Shown: one piece after another, positions 53,155 through 62,991 of the stretch
Layout of the letters: every line of letters begins with the position of its first letter
How positions within the stretch are numbered: the stretch's first letter is position 1
Source: Salinimicrobium sp049680855
GTDB lineage: Bacteria > Bacteroidota > Bacteroidia > Flavobacteriales > Flavobacteriaceae
Assembly: GCF_049680855.1 (NCBI RefSeq)
Contig: NZ_JBMPGS010000002.1
Span: 930,001 to 994,000 of the forward strand
Length of the DNA stretch: 64,000 nucleotides
Reading direction: 5' to 3'
Made by a program: the position numbers and the translations under genes
The notes under the pieces: generated by a model
Told to the model about the DNA's origin: nothing
Databases searched by the model: none
Seen by the model: the letters and a program-made list of their open reading frames with translations, nothing else

Positions 53155-56100
53155 ATGTACAAAATGATTAAAAGCGAAAACGTTTTCTATCGCTATGGCA
53201 AGATTTTTCTGATCCTGCTCATGTGTACGGCCGCACAGGTCATACATGCCCAGGAAGAAGTTACCGGCACGGTGACTGATTCAAACGGAGTACCTCTTCT
53301 AGGGGTAAATGTGATAGAAAGAAACACGACCAATGGTACCACGACCGACTTTGATGGAAACTTTAGTATAACGGTAGGCGAAGAAGGCATTCTTGTCTTT
53401 AGCTATGTGGGATTTGTAACCCAGGAAGTTCCCGTACAGGGCAAACAGGAGCTAAGCATCGTTCTCAATGAAGACGCTGCAGCTTTGGAAGAAGTTGTTG
53501 TAATAGGTTACGGCGCACAGTTGGAAGAAAACATTACAGGTTCTGTCTCCAGGATCAATTCTGAAGAACTGGAGAATGTTCCACAGGTAAGTGTTGACCA
53601 GTTAATGCAGGGACGTGCTGCCGGGGTTGCCGTTACTAAGAACTCAGGACAGCCGGGAGCTGCGGTTTCTGTTAGAATCCGCGGGGTAAATTCTATTACT
53701 GGTAGCAGCGAACCATTGTACATTATTGATGGTATTCCAACCTCGGGAGAAGCTGGTGCCGAAGGATTAAGTCCTTTAGCTGCGCTTAACCCAAACGATA
53801 TTGAATCCATCAATATCTTAAAAGATGCTTCTGCAACGGCTATTTATGGTTCCAGAGGTTCTAACGGGGTTGTGTTGATCACCACCAAGAAAGGAAAAAT
53901 TGGTCAAAGCAAACTCACTTACAACTCGTATGTCGCGATTCAAAGACCTACAAACAAGATGGACGTGATGAACCTGCAGGAGTATGCGCTTCACCAAAAT
54001 AACATTGCAGAGATATATGCTCTTGATCCTCAAATGGAGTTCCTTAACCCAAGCCTCTTAGGAGAAGGGACTGACTGGCAGGCAGAGGTTTTTGACGATG
54101 CACTTCAGCAAAACCATCAGCTGTCTTTTTCAGGAGCAAAAGAAGGTCTTAACTACTACCTTTCTACTTCATACACAGATCAGGAAGGAACAGTAATAGG
54201 TTCAGGATTTGACCGTATGACGGTTAGGGCGAATATTAATGCTGATGTTAAAGACTGGATCAAAACAGGGATCAACATCTCTGCGAGTAGAACCAATGAT
54301 CAAATCACACTGAATAATGCCAGTAACGGGATCATTTCTCTGTCGCTACTCAATAACCCTGCAACAGCCGTCTACAATCCAGATGGTTCTTTTGCCGGTC
54401 CTGTAACGCCAGATGAAATTGCTTACGGAACAAGAAACCCTATTGCTGAGGCTTTGAGCATTCAGAATACCGTTGAAAGAAACAGGGTGTTTGGTAATAT
54501 GTTTGTGGAATTGGATCTTCCGGCGAACTTCAGCTTTAGAACTGAAGTGGGTGGTGATTTAGGGAACAATCTTAGAGACAGATTCCAACCTACCTATTCT
54601 TATGGAGAAATAGAAAGTGGGCAAAACAGCTTAAATGTAACCAGGGAAAACAGTACCTTCTGGATCCTTAAAAACCTCCTTACCTACAACAATTCTTTTG
54701 CTGACAGACATGATCTTACGGTTCTTCTGGGACAGGAAGTACAGGAATCTGAATGGGAAGGAGTGACCGCAGTAGACGGGCAGTTTGTAACCAACAGATT
54801 GCCGGTATTGGGACAGGGAAATGCAAATGACCTTGCAGACCAGTATATTGGAAGCTCTGCTTTAGAATCTTACTTTGGAAGGGCTATTTACTCTTTAGAC
54901 AATAAATACAACCTTACCTTATCCCTTAGGGCAGATGGTTCTTCAAAATTTGCAGCAGGTAAGAAATGGGGATATTTCCCATCGGTTTCTGCTTCATGGA
55001 GAATTTCCAACGAAACATTCATGGAAGACTTTGATGCCCTTCAGAATATTAAGATCTACGGTGGATACGGAGAAGTGGGTAACCAGAACATCCCTAACTT
55101 CGCCTATGGAGTTCGTCTTAACCCGATCAATACTGGGCTTGGAACCGGTTTTGAATATACAAATTACGAGCGACCTCAACTTACCTGGGAGTCTTCAACC
55201 CAAACAAACCTGGGAGTTGATTTCTCTATGTTCAACAACCGTTTGAACACTACCGTTGAATTTTATAATAAAGTATCAAAAGATTTCCTTTTCCAATATG
55301 CAGTAACCGATTTCATTACGGGTGGTGCATCTCCTGGAGCTATTGCAGCACCATGGATCAATCTTGGGGAAATGGTAAACCGCGGGATAGATGTGGCTTT
55401 GTCATACAATACAATTGGACAGTCTGATTTTGGCTACTCCTCTACCCTTACTTTTTCTCACTATCAGAATGAAGTTACTGAATTACAGGGTGACCTTTCT
55501 ATCAACCAGGCACTTTATATAAGTGATTCTAACATGAACGTAACTCTTACACAAGTAGGAGAACCTGTGGGAATGTTCTACGGATACAAAGTAGAAGGGC
55601 TTTTTAGAACTTTGGAAGATCTTGAAAATGCACCAATCCAATTTGGAAGACCTGTTGGAGATGAGCTTTTTGGAACCACATGGTTAGGAGATATTAAATA
55701 TGCCGATGTAAATGGTGACGGAGTGGTAAACAGTGATGACAGAACCGTAATTGGAAATCCGCATCCCGATTTTACGTTTGGTTTCCAGAACAACTTCACC
55801 TATAAGAATTTCGATCTTGGAGTTTTCCTTCAGGGATCCTACGGAAATGACATCTTTAACGGTGTAAAACGTACACTTACTGCAGGAAGCAGCTACTATG
55901 TAAATCAGGATCCTATTGTTCTTGACTACTGGTCTGTAACCAATCCTGACGGACAACAGCCAAGACTGGTGCGAGGTAGTGAATCGAATCCAAATATCAT
56001 AATGTCAGACAGATACATAGAAGATGGATCTTATCTTAGGATCCAGAACGTGACCCTTGGGTACACCCTTGGATCAGACCTGGCGGAATCTATTGGGATT

Positions 56101-56271
56101 GGACGATTGAAGGTCTACGGAAGTATTCAAAACCTGTACACTTTCACGAATTATTATGGATATGATCCCGAGGTGGGAACATACAACCAAAATACACTTT
56201 TAATGGGTGTTGACAATGGGCGCTATCCTTCGCCAAGAACCTACACCTTAGGACTTAATGTAGAATTATAA
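53155..56271 (+). CDS. SusC-like TonB-dependent outer-membrane transporter
   Basis: This 1038-residue protein has a signal peptide (cleavage near AQVIHAQ-EEVT). It has a CarboxypepD_reg-like domain (VTGTVTDSNGVPLLGVNVIE, residues 38-110), the TonB-interaction segment ALEEVVVIGYG, and the plug (IRGVNSITGSSEPLYIIDGIPT and INILKDASATAIYGSRGSNGVVLITTKKG). A large barrel ends with YTLGLNVEL. It imports manno-oligosaccharides through the outer membrane with the SusD-like partner encoded seven bases downstream. Start at 53155 or the ATG three codons later. Confidence 0.95.
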   Translation: MYKMIKSENVFYRYGKIFLILLMCTAAQVIHAQEEVTGTVTDSNGVPLLGVNVIERNTTNGTTTDFDGNFSITVGEEGILVFSYVGFVTQEVPVQGKQELSIVLNEDAAALEEVVVIGYGAQLEENITGSVSRINSEELENVPQVSVDQLMQGRAAGVAVTKNSGQPGAAVSVRIRGVNSITGSSEPLYIIDGIPTSGEAGAEGLSPLAALNPNDIESINILKDASATAIYGSRGSNGVVLITTKKGKIGQSKLTYNSYVAIQRPTNKMDVMNLQEYALHQNNIAEIYALDPQMEFLNPSLLGEGTDWQAEVFDDALQQNHQLSFSGAKEGLNYYLSTSYTDQEGTVIGSGFDRMTVRANINADVKDWIKTGINISASRTNDQITLNNASNGIISLSLLNNPATAVYNPDGSFAGPVTPDEIAYGTRNPIAEALSIQNTVERNRVFGNMFVELDLPANFSFRTEVGGDLGNNLRDRFQPTYSYGEIESGQNSLNVTRENSTFWILKNLLTYNNSFADRHDLTVLLGQEVQESEWEGVTAVDGQFVTNRLPVLGQGNANDLADQYIGSSALESYFGRAIYSLDNKYNLTLSLRADGSSKFAAGKKWGYFPSVSASWRISNETFMEDFDALQNIKIYGGYGEVGNQNIPNFAYGVRLNPINTGLGTGFEYTNYERPQLTWESSTQTNLGVDFSMFNNRLNTTVEFYNKVSKDFLFQYAVTDFITGGASPGAIAAPWINLGEMVNRGIDVALSYNTIGQSDFGYSSTLTFSHYQNEVTELQGDLSINQALYISDSNMNVTLTQVGEPVGMFYGYKVEGLFRTLEDLENAPIQFGRPVGDELFGTTWLGDIKYADVNGDGVVNSDDRTVIGNPHPDFTFGFQNNFTYKNFDLGVFLQGSYGNDIFNGVKRTLTAGSSYYVNQDPIVLDYWSVTNPDGQQPRLVRGSESNPNIIMSDRYIEDGSYLRIQNVTLGYTLGSDLAESIGIGRLKVYGSIQNLYTFTNYYGYDPEVGTYNQNTLLMGVDNGRYPSPRTYTLGLNVEL

Positions 56272-56278
56272 ATTTGAT

Positions 56279-57814
56279 ATGATGAAGAAATTAATGAAAC
56301 TGAACAAAGTACCGTTACTATCTGTACTTCTCAGCGTGCTGCTTTTCCCTGCCTGTAGCGAAGATTTTCTGGACAGGCCGCCGGAAGATACTTACAACGT
56401 AGAAGATTTTTACCAGACAGATGCCGAAGTAGCAGCTGCTGCCAACCATCTTTATTCAAGACCCTGGTTTGCTTTTGTAAGCAATGTATCATGGGGTATT
56501 GGGGAACTGGCCTCAGGAAACGCTCGTACCTGGGATGCACGTAACTCCGAGTTCCAGACCTATGCCATTACGGGAGAGCATGGAACCTTAACCCAGGCAT
56601 GGGAAAGTCTTTATGCTGTAATTGCCCAGTCAAACTCTGTGATCAATACACTACCTGAAAAGGTAGGTCCAGGTGTTTCTGAAGACGTTATAAATAACTC
56701 TTTGGGAGAAGCGAGAATGATTAGAGCGACCGCTTACTTCTACCTGGTACGCATCTTTGGATCTGTGCCTCTTATTGCAGATAATACAGAATATGTACTC
56801 GAACCAGTTGTACCACGTAACCGCGTAGAGGATATTTACACGTTCATTCAGCGTGACCTGGAATATGCGGTAGAAAACGTGTATGACAGAACTGCCACTT
56901 CAAATTACCAGGCAGGAAGAGTTTCCAGCAACTCAGCAAAAGCAATGCTTGCGAAGATTCATCTTTACCAGGAAAACTGGTCAGAGGCTTATACGCTGTC
57001 AAATGAAGTGATCAATTCAGGAGCTTTCGGTCTTGTTGATGAATACAACGACCTGTTCCTTGTTGAAAATGAAAACAATATGGAATCTGTATTTGCCCTT
57101 CAATGGACAGATTCAGGAGTCTATTCCGAAGGAAATGCGCTTCAGTCTTTCTTTGGTTCTTCAGGGATTTCAGGATTTGCTGACGGATGGTCGGCACTAG
57201 GACCCTCAATTTCTCTTCAGGAAGCATACGAAGAAGATGATGAAAGATATTACGGAACTATCATGGCACCGGGAGCAGTTTATCCTAGCATTAATGGTGG
57301 ATATACCGTTCCTGAAAATATCAACTTTCAGGGAACCAATGTCGGGATCAAAAAATACGTAGTTGGAAATGTAGGAGGTGGAATGCAAAGCTATCCTAAC
57401 AACACCTACATCATGCGTTTTGCAGAAGTGCTTTTAATTAAAGCTGAAGCTGCCATTAGAGGTGGTGGATCCGTAGAAGAAGGCCTGCAGGCACTTAATA
57501 AAGTTCGTGAAAGAGCAGGACTTGAGCCGCTTGACACTTACACCTGGGACGATGTTTTCCAGGAAAGAAGAATTGAACTTGCTTTGGAAGGAGAATTCTG
57601 GTATGACGTAGTAAGACAGGGACCCGATTTTGCGATCCCTTTCCTCGCAGCTCAGGAAAAAGGTACTTACGATAATAGCACTACTCCTGCAACCGTAGCT
57701 TCGGAAATGTTCACTCCAACCGTTGATGATTTGCTGTTCCCTTACCCGAGTAATGAAACGCAAAACAATCCCGCACTGCTGGAAGATCCGGTTCCTTACG
57801 ATTTTGGAGAATAA
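56279..57814 (+). CDS. SusD-like surface glycan-binding lipoprotein
   Basis: This 511-residue RagB/SusD family lipoprotein begins with a signal peptide ending LFPACSEDFLDRPPED; the lipid Cys is followed by SED, an export-type sequence. Family marks include YHLYSRPWF-like repeats near the start, AKAMLAKIHLYQENW, and the C-terminal RFAEVLLIKAEAAIRGGG, ALNKVRERAGLEPL and ERRIELALEGEFWYDVVRQG. It covers the SusC-like barrel as a lid and binds manno-oligosaccharides. Confidence 0.95.
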   Translation: MMKKLMKLNKVPLLSVLLSVLLFPACSEDFLDRPPEDTYNVEDFYQTDAEVAAAANHLYSRPWFAFVSNVSWGIGELASGNARTWDARNSEFQTYAITGEHGTLTQAWESLYAVIAQSNSVINTLPEKVGPGVSEDVINNSLGEARMIRATAYFYLVRIFGSVPLIADNTEYVLEPVVPRNRVEDIYTFIQRDLEYAVENVYDRTATSNYQAGRVSSNSAKAMLAKIHLYQENWSEAYTLSNEVINSGAFGLVDEYNDLFLVENENNMESVFALQWTDSGVYSEGNALQSFFGSSGISGFADGWSALGPSISLQEAYEEDDERYYGTIMAPGAVYPSINGGYTVPENINFQGTNVGIKKYVVGNVGGGMQSYPNNTYIMRFAEVLLIKAEAAIRGGGSVEEGLQALNKVRERAGLEPLDTYTWDDVFQERRIELALEGEFWYDVVRQGPDFAIPFLAAQEKGTYDNSTTPATVASEMFTPTVDDLLFPYPSNETQNNPALLEDPVPYDFGE

Positions 57815-57844
57815 AACTGACTAACTAAGATTAAATTCAAAAAC

Positions 57845-58915
57845 ATGAAATTTAGTAACACAAGAAAATTTCCGTTCATAATACTTCTTTTGGCGGCATT
57901 CACTTTCACTTCCTGTGAAAGCGATTTTGATGTCGATGAGATCGAGGGCGGAAATGAACCACCTGTCATTACCAGCGTTAGTGAAGTACAGGAAGATACA
58001 CCTGTGACCCAGGGAGTACTCGAAAACACTTATATTATTAGAGGTGAAAATTTTTCAACCCTTACAGAAATTTATATCAACGGGACAAGAGCGGGTTTTA
58101 ATCCTGCTCTAACTACAGATAATCTTACATTTTTCACCATTCCAAGCGATGCACCTTACGTTGGACAGGAAAATAAATTAAGGCTGATCAACCTTTCAGG
58201 AGAAACTTCATACGATTTCTCACTTTTGACTATTGAGGAATTCACAGAAGCAACTTCTGACGAAGGCATCAAAACAGTGACTCTTATTGGAGGTGATTTT
58301 ACCGAAACATCTACAGTCACCTTTGTTTCCGGCACAGAAGAAGCAGGAAACCTGGTAGAAAGAGATGCAGAAATTCTTTCTGTAACCGAAACTGAAGTGA
58401 CCGTCGCAGTACCCGATGGTGTGGAACAGGCTTACATCTACCTCGAAACTGCACGGGGAGCCGTTGCACAGTCAGATTCTTATGGATTTAGTTACTCCAT
58501 CTACATTGACGCTCTAAACTCTGAGTGGGAAATGAGCCAGTGGGGAGGAACTTACGATCTTTTCAATGAAGACCCTGCTTTAGGCCAGTATTCTATAGAA
58601 AGTGTGCGCGAAGGATGGTCTGGATTGACATTTTTACCAAATGAAACCATTGGTTATAACACCTATGGTGATCTTACTGTATCATTATATGGAACTGTGG
58701 AAGGACAGCTAGTGAATATCGCGTTTAATGATTTCAACAGCTCTGTTCAGGTAGAATTAATTCCGGGGCAATGGACCAAATATGTGATCCCGTTGTCTGA
58801 CTGGTATCCAACCGGTGGTGCTCCCGCAACCATCAGCAGGATCGACTTCCAGGAAGCGACCAATACAGGCGCTGCGCAGTACATCTTTTATGTAGATGAC
58901 TTCGGATTCCTTTAG
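57845..58915 (+). CDS. SGBP-like glycan-binding lipoprotein with IPT/TIG domains
   Basis: This 356-residue lipoprotein has the lipid Cys at 24 followed by ESDFDVDE, a surface-export sequence. Two Ig-like IPT/TIG domains follow (about residues 38-125 with PPVITSVSEVQEDTPVTQG, and 126-215). The C-terminal domain from about residue 220 ends with AQYIFYVDDFGFL. This is the standard place and layout of the second surface glycan-binding protein after SusD. It probably holds mannan at the surface. Confidence 0.85.
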   Translation: MKFSNTRKFPFIILLLAAFTFTSCESDFDVDEIEGGNEPPVITSVSEVQEDTPVTQGVLENTYIIRGENFSTLTEIYINGTRAGFNPALTTDNLTFFTIPSDAPYVGQENKLRLINLSGETSYDFSLLTIEEFTEATSDEGIKTVTLIGGDFTETSTVTFVSGTEEAGNLVERDAEILSVTETEVTVAVPDGVEQAYIYLETARGAVAQSDSYGFSYSIYIDALNSEWEMSQWGGTYDLFNEDPALGQYSIESVREGWSGLTFLPNETIGYNTYGDLTVSLYGTVEGQLVNIAFNDFNSSVQVELIPGQWTKYVIPLSDWYPTGGAPATISRIDFQEATNTGAAQYIFYVDDFGFL

Positions 58916-58943
58916 GCCAAACTGAAATAAATCAAAAGCAATT

Positions 58944-59021
58944 AAAGTGACAACACCTGAAAAATCCAGCAAAATACCTTTCAAAAATGGCATTTTTGAA
59001 GGGTTTTTCAGATGTCACTTT
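58944..59021. other. 78-base structured region before the FAS1 gene, containing palindrome family member 3
   Basis: At the centre, ACCTTTCAAAAATG-G-CATTTTTGAAGGGT (58976-59004) has 14-bp arms with one G-T wobble. Outside it, CTGAAAAA/TTTTTCAG and AAAGTGACA/TGTCACTTT pair, with a small bulge, to close a stem of about 78 bases. It lies between the SGBP-like gene and the FAS1 gene and could limit transcription into the latter. Confidence 0.65.
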
Positions 59022-59045
59022 CCAATTGACCAAAAATACAACCAG

Positions 59046-61532
59046 ATGAAAAAAAATAACATCTTTTACTTGTTAATGCTCCTGGTATTAACGGGTTTAT
59101 CCTCCTGTGATAAGGACGATGAAATTTACCCGCAGCTTGGGGATGATCCACGTAACCTTACAGAGGTTATAGAATCAACACCCGAACTTAGTACACTTTC
59201 CGGGGCAATGATGCAGGTAGATCTGGACTCTGTCCTGAGAAATACTACAACTTACACTGTTTTTGCACCAAATAATGCAGCATTTGAAGGAGTCGACATG
59301 TCTGCATATTCAGAAACCGAACTTGAAAACCTTTTGCTTAACCACGTGATAAGCACCACTACTGCAGATTTTACATCCAGTCTCGCAACCGGTTATGTAC
59401 CCACTATGGCTACAGGACCTGACGGGGAGTTTCTTGATGCCTTCATCAATAATTCAGGAACTGTAATGGTGAATGGTACGGCTTCTTTCGTACAGGGTTC
59501 TTTTGACATTGGTACAACTAATGGGGTTCTGCATGTTGTAGACAACGTTTTGATGCCACCAACCGTTGCAGATCAGGCTCAGGCCAACCCAAATTATTCT
59601 ATGCTTGCTGAAGCCATTGAGCTTGCCGGACTTGAAGATGCTCTTTCAGTTACAGATGCTGAAAATGAAAGTTACCCGCTTACTTTGTTCGCACCTAACA
59701 ATGCCGCTTTTGAAGCTTTAATGATGCAACTTAATGGTGCTTTTGGCTGGGAATCCCTGGCTGATGTTCCGGTGGAAACCCTTCAGCAAATTTTAATGTA
59801 CCACGTGTTAACTGGAGAAAACGCACTTGCTGCAACAGTTCCGGGATCAGAATTTACTTCTATGGAGGGAACTACCTTTTCTGTAGATGACAATTCTGTA
59901 ATTTCTGATGCTAGTTATGACACGGCCAACATAGTACTTACAGATGTACAGGCTGTAAACGGAATCGTTCACGGGATTGACAAAGTATTACTTCCTGAAA
60001 CCGTATTCCAGCAGGTATTAAGTGCTACTCTTGATATTGCCTCACGTGCAGAAGACAAAGGTTACACTTCCTTCCTTGCAGCTGCTGAAAAAACAGGTTT
60101 AACAAGCATGCTTCAGGAAGACGAGCTAACAGCCTTCATCCCTAACAATGAAGCATTTACTGCTCTTTTCGCGGTAATTGAAAACTTCGGAAGCCTTGAT
60201 GATTTTGATACACCTGAAGAAATAGAGCTTCTAAAAGGGCTTTTACAGTACCACTTACATGCTGGTGTGATAATGTCAAGTCAGCTTACGGATGGTCAAA
60301 GTGTATCAACTTTACACGAAGATGGCTTTACTGTAGATCTTTCCGGAGATAATCCACGTTTAAGACCCACTTATGAAGATGCCATTCCTTCGGGAATTGT
60401 AATGACAAATATTGGTGCAACCAACGGAGTTATTCATGAAATCAACCGCGTACTGGTACCGGCTGATATGGCAAATACACTGGGCTTTCCTTCCAATGAA
60501 GGAGGAGTTTGTCCTGTGAGCGATGAAAGCCTGGTTTTCTTTAACTGGGATGACAAAGGTGTTTACTGGGGCAATGTGCAGCCTGAAAATGACGCCGCAC
60601 TAAGCCAGGATGGTAGCAGTTATGGTAGAGCCAACTTCCAGACAGGAGGTACAGGATGGGTAGACCTCTTCTGGAGAAATGGTGGTACTCTAAACGGAGG
60701 CGAAATTGTTGGAAGCAACCTAGAAGGTTACTCTTTAAAATTTGATATCAACACTGTAGAACCAATCAGCGAAGGAATGTTCAGAATAAGATTCCGCGAT
60801 GCAGATGGCGTAGATGCTTTCTACAACTGGCAACCATGGAATGAAACCGGTGAACCATTTGAAACAGATGGATGGGAAACTGTTGAAATTCCACTTTCTG
60901 TACTTGGAGTTCCAGATTTCAGCCTGGTAGATGCCGAGTTCGGAATGGCTTTCGAAGGAGCAGATGTATTCTTAAACTTTGCAGTAGATAATGTTCGTTT
61001 TGACACGCCCGGTTGTGGCGGTCCAGATCCTGTTGCAGATACCGATGCTGTTTTCTTCGATTGGGATAATAAAGGTAAATACTGGGGAGCTGTTGAGCCA
61101 GAAAATGATGCCGCTATTTCTCTTGACGGAAGCAGTTATGGAAGGATCAATCAACAAACAGGAACAGACGCGTGGTTTGACCTGTTCTGGAGAAATGATG
61201 ACACTTTCCACGGAGCAGATATGGTTGGTTCCAATCTTGATGATTATGTCCTGAAATTTGACATAGCTACTTTTGAGCCAATCAACGACGGAATGTTCAG
61301 AATACGGTTTAATGCAACTACCGGTGTAGATGCTTTTTATAACTGGGCACCATGGGCAGATACTGGTGAAGAATTTTCAACAGACGGAGATTGGGTAACT
61401 GTAACCATTCCTTTGTCTGTAATTGGTCAGCCAGATTACAGCCTGGTAGATGCAGAATTCGGGATGGCCTTTGAAGGTGGCGATGTCCTGCTCAACTTTG
61501 CAATAGACAATGTACGCTTCGAACAGAAGTAA
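59046..61532 (+). CDS. Surface lipoprotein with three FAS1 domains and two tandem glycan-binding-like modules
   Basis: ATG at 59046 gives a signal peptide ending LVLTGLSSCDKDDE with the lipid Cys at 21; the GTG at 58947 is rejected since it would put the hairpin region inside the gene. The 828-residue protein has three fasciclin domains (about 36-172, 182-317, 325-472), each with TVFAPNNAAF-like and LxHVL/NGxxHxIDxVL motifs. Two copies of a 160-residue beta-sandwich module follow (about 496-660 and 665-828), both starting FFxWDxKGxYWG and ending in LLNFAxDNVRF. The module resembles the C-terminal domain of the SGBP-like neighbour in topology. It probably binds glycans at the surface. CDKDDE is a surface-export signal. 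Confidence 0.88.
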   Translation: MKKNNIFYLLMLLVLTGLSSCDKDDEIYPQLGDDPRNLTEVIESTPELSTLSGAMMQVDLDSVLRNTTTYTVFAPNNAAFEGVDMSAYSETELENLLLNHVISTTTADFTSSLATGYVPTMATGPDGEFLDAFINNSGTVMVNGTASFVQGSFDIGTTNGVLHVVDNVLMPPTVADQAQANPNYSMLAEAIELAGLEDALSVTDAENESYPLTLFAPNNAAFEALMMQLNGAFGWESLADVPVETLQQILMYHVLTGENALAATVPGSEFTSMEGTTFSVDDNSVISDASYDTANIVLTDVQAVNGIVHGIDKVLLPETVFQQVLSATLDIASRAEDKGYTSFLAAAEKTGLTSMLQEDELTAFIPNNEAFTALFAVIENFGSLDDFDTPEEIELLKGLLQYHLHAGVIMSSQLTDGQSVSTLHEDGFTVDLSGDNPRLRPTYEDAIPSGIVMTNIGATNGVIHEINRVLVPADMANTLGFPSNEGGVCPVSDESLVFFNWDDKGVYWGNVQPENDAALSQDGSSYGRANFQTGGTGWVDLFWRNGGTLNGGEIVGSNLEGYSLKFDINTVEPISEGMFRIRFRDADGVDAFYNWQPWNETGEPFETDGWETVEIPLSVLGVPDFSLVDAEFGMAFEGADVFLNFAVDNVRFDTPGCGGPDPVADTDAVFFDWDNKGKYWGAVEPENDAAISLDGSSYGRINQQTGTDAWFDLFWRNDDTFHGADMVGSNLDDYVLKFDIATFEPINDGMFRIRFNATTGVDAFYNWAPWADTGEEFSTDGDWVTVTIPLSVIGQPDYSLVDAEFGMAFEGGDVLLNFAIDNVRFEQK

Positions 61533-61558
61533 AAAAGTTTAATGAACCTCTTTTTTAA

Positions 61559-61599
61559 ATATTCCCTGTCCGGCTTGATCTGGACAGGGATTATTTTTT
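61559..61599 (+). terminator. Terminator of the SusCD operon
   Basis: ATTCCCTGTCC and GGACAGGGAT form a 10-bp stem, followed by TTATTTTTTA. It separates the FAS1 gene from the GH27 gene. Confidence 0.85.
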
Positions 61600-61639
61600 A
61601 ACACTCATCTTTCTTCGGAAAGAGAAAAAGCAAAACAAC

Positions 61640-62845
61640 ATGAAAAACACCATTTTACTCCTCCTCTGCTTTGTAATGAGCCTTGGTGGGTATGCACAAA
61701 AATTTGATGGTTTGGCAGACACGCCACCAATGGGCTGGAATACCTGGAATACTTTTGCCTGTGACATTAACGGAGAACTTATTCGAGAAACAGCCGATGC
61801 CATGGTGGCAAGCGGCATGAAAGAAGCAGGTTATGAATACGTGATCATCGATGACTGCTGGCATGGAGAACGCGATAAAAAGGGTTTTATTCAGGTAGAT
61901 CGTGAGCGCTTTCCTTCGGGGATGAAAGCCCTTGCAGATTATGTACATTCAAAAGGACTTAAGCTTGGAATATATTCTGACGCGGGAACAAAAACCTGCG
62001 CAGGCGAGCCGGGAAGCCGCGGTCATGAATACCAGGATGCGATCACCTATGCCGAATGGGGAATCGATTACCTTAAATATGACTGGTGCAGCACAGGAAC
62101 GCAAAATGCTCCTGCCTCCTACAGCACCATGAGAGATGCACTCTATGAGGCCGGAAGGCCGGTTCTTTTCGCCATTTGCGAATGGGGAGACAACCAGCCC
62201 TGGGAGTGGGCGCAAGACGTGGGGCACATGTGGAGAACTACGGGCGACATTTACAACTGCTGGGATTGTGAAGAAGATCATGGTGACTGGTCTTCCTGGG
62301 GCGTGCTCAGGATTCTCGATATGCAGGACGGACTTAGAAAATATGCCGGTCCCGGCCACTGGAACGATCCAGATATGATGGAAGTAGGCAATGGAATGAG
62401 CCAAAGCGAAGACCGCGCTCATTTCACCATGTGGAGCATGCTGGCAGCTCCTCTTATCGCCGGAAATGACATTCGCAACATGACTCCTGAAACCATAGAG
62501 ATCCTAACCCATGAAAAAATGATTGCAATTAATCAGGATCCGCTTGGTGTGCAGGCATGGAAATATGAGGAAAACGACGGACTCGAAACCTGGTTTAAAC
62601 CTCTGGAAAATGGAGACTGGGCAGTGACTTTTTTAAATCGTGCCGATGAAGCCCGAAAGGTGAACTTCAACTGGAAAGAGAAAGTTGTTGAAGATCCGGA
62701 TTTTGATTATTCGGTTGATTTTTCTGAAACTACTTATACGGTTGAAGATATCTGGAATGATAAAAAGCTAAAGAACACCAATAAAGCCTTGAAAGCCGAA
62801 GTTGCGCCGCACGACGTGCTTACGCTGCGACTCAGCAGGATATAA
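61640..62845 (+). CDS. GH27 alpha-galactosidase
   Basis: This 401-residue secreted protein has a type I signal peptide (cleavage near GGYAQ-KFDG). Family marks are TPPMGWNTWNTFACDINE-like start, VIIDDCWHG, and the nucleophile Asp148 in DYLKYDWCSTG. The acid/base Asp203 is in WRTTGDIYNCW, and HWNDPDMMEVG follows. It removes alpha-1,6-galactose side groups from galactomannan fragments in the periplasm. It lies after the SusCD terminator and may be read through from it or use its own weak promoter. Confidence 0.93.
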   Translation: MKNTILLLLCFVMSLGGYAQKFDGLADTPPMGWNTWNTFACDINGELIRETADAMVASGMKEAGYEYVIIDDCWHGERDKKGFIQVDRERFPSGMKALADYVHSKGLKLGIYSDAGTKTCAGEPGSRGHEYQDAITYAEWGIDYLKYDWCSTGTQNAPASYSTMRDALYEAGRPVLFAICEWGDNQPWEWAQDVGHMWRTTGDIYNCWDCEEDHGDWSSWGVLRILDMQDGLRKYAGPGHWNDPDMMEVGNGMSQSEDRAHFTMWSMLAAPLIAGNDIRNMTPETIEILTHEKMIAINQDPLGVQAWKYEENDGLETWFKPLENGDWAVTFLNRADEARKVNFNWKEKVVEDPDFDYSVDFSETTYTVEDIWNDKKLKNTNKALKAEVAPHDVLTLRLSRI

Positions 62846-62865
62846 TTCCAAACTTATTAATTACT

Positions 62866-62896
62866 AAGGTTCCAAAAATGACATTTTTGGAACCTT
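62866..62896. terminator. 31-base perfect palindrome between GH27 and AGE genes (family member 4)
   Basis: AAGGTTCCAAAAATG-A-CATTTTTGGAACCTT has 15-bp perfect arms around one central base. It lies between convergent genes and is followed by TTTCT on the plus strand. It may end transcripts in both directions. A half-site ATGCCATTTTTGG follows at 62944. Confidence 0.7.
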
Positions 62897-62991
62897 TTCT
62901 ATTTCAGAACGAATCATACCTCTGAAAAAAAAGTTTCTAAAGAATGCCATTTTTGGATATCCGGAAATAAATTGTTTTCAGAAGAATACTC

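Noticed and set aside
52904..53162. Two 60-residue minus-strand frames before the susC-like gene
   Set aside because: They lie in the promoter and leader of susC and have no protein-like features.
58947..59045. GTG start extending the FAS1 protein by 33 residues
   Set aside because: The extension covers the inverted repeat and would place the signal peptide inside the protein; the ATG at 59046 gives a normal lipoprotein signal.
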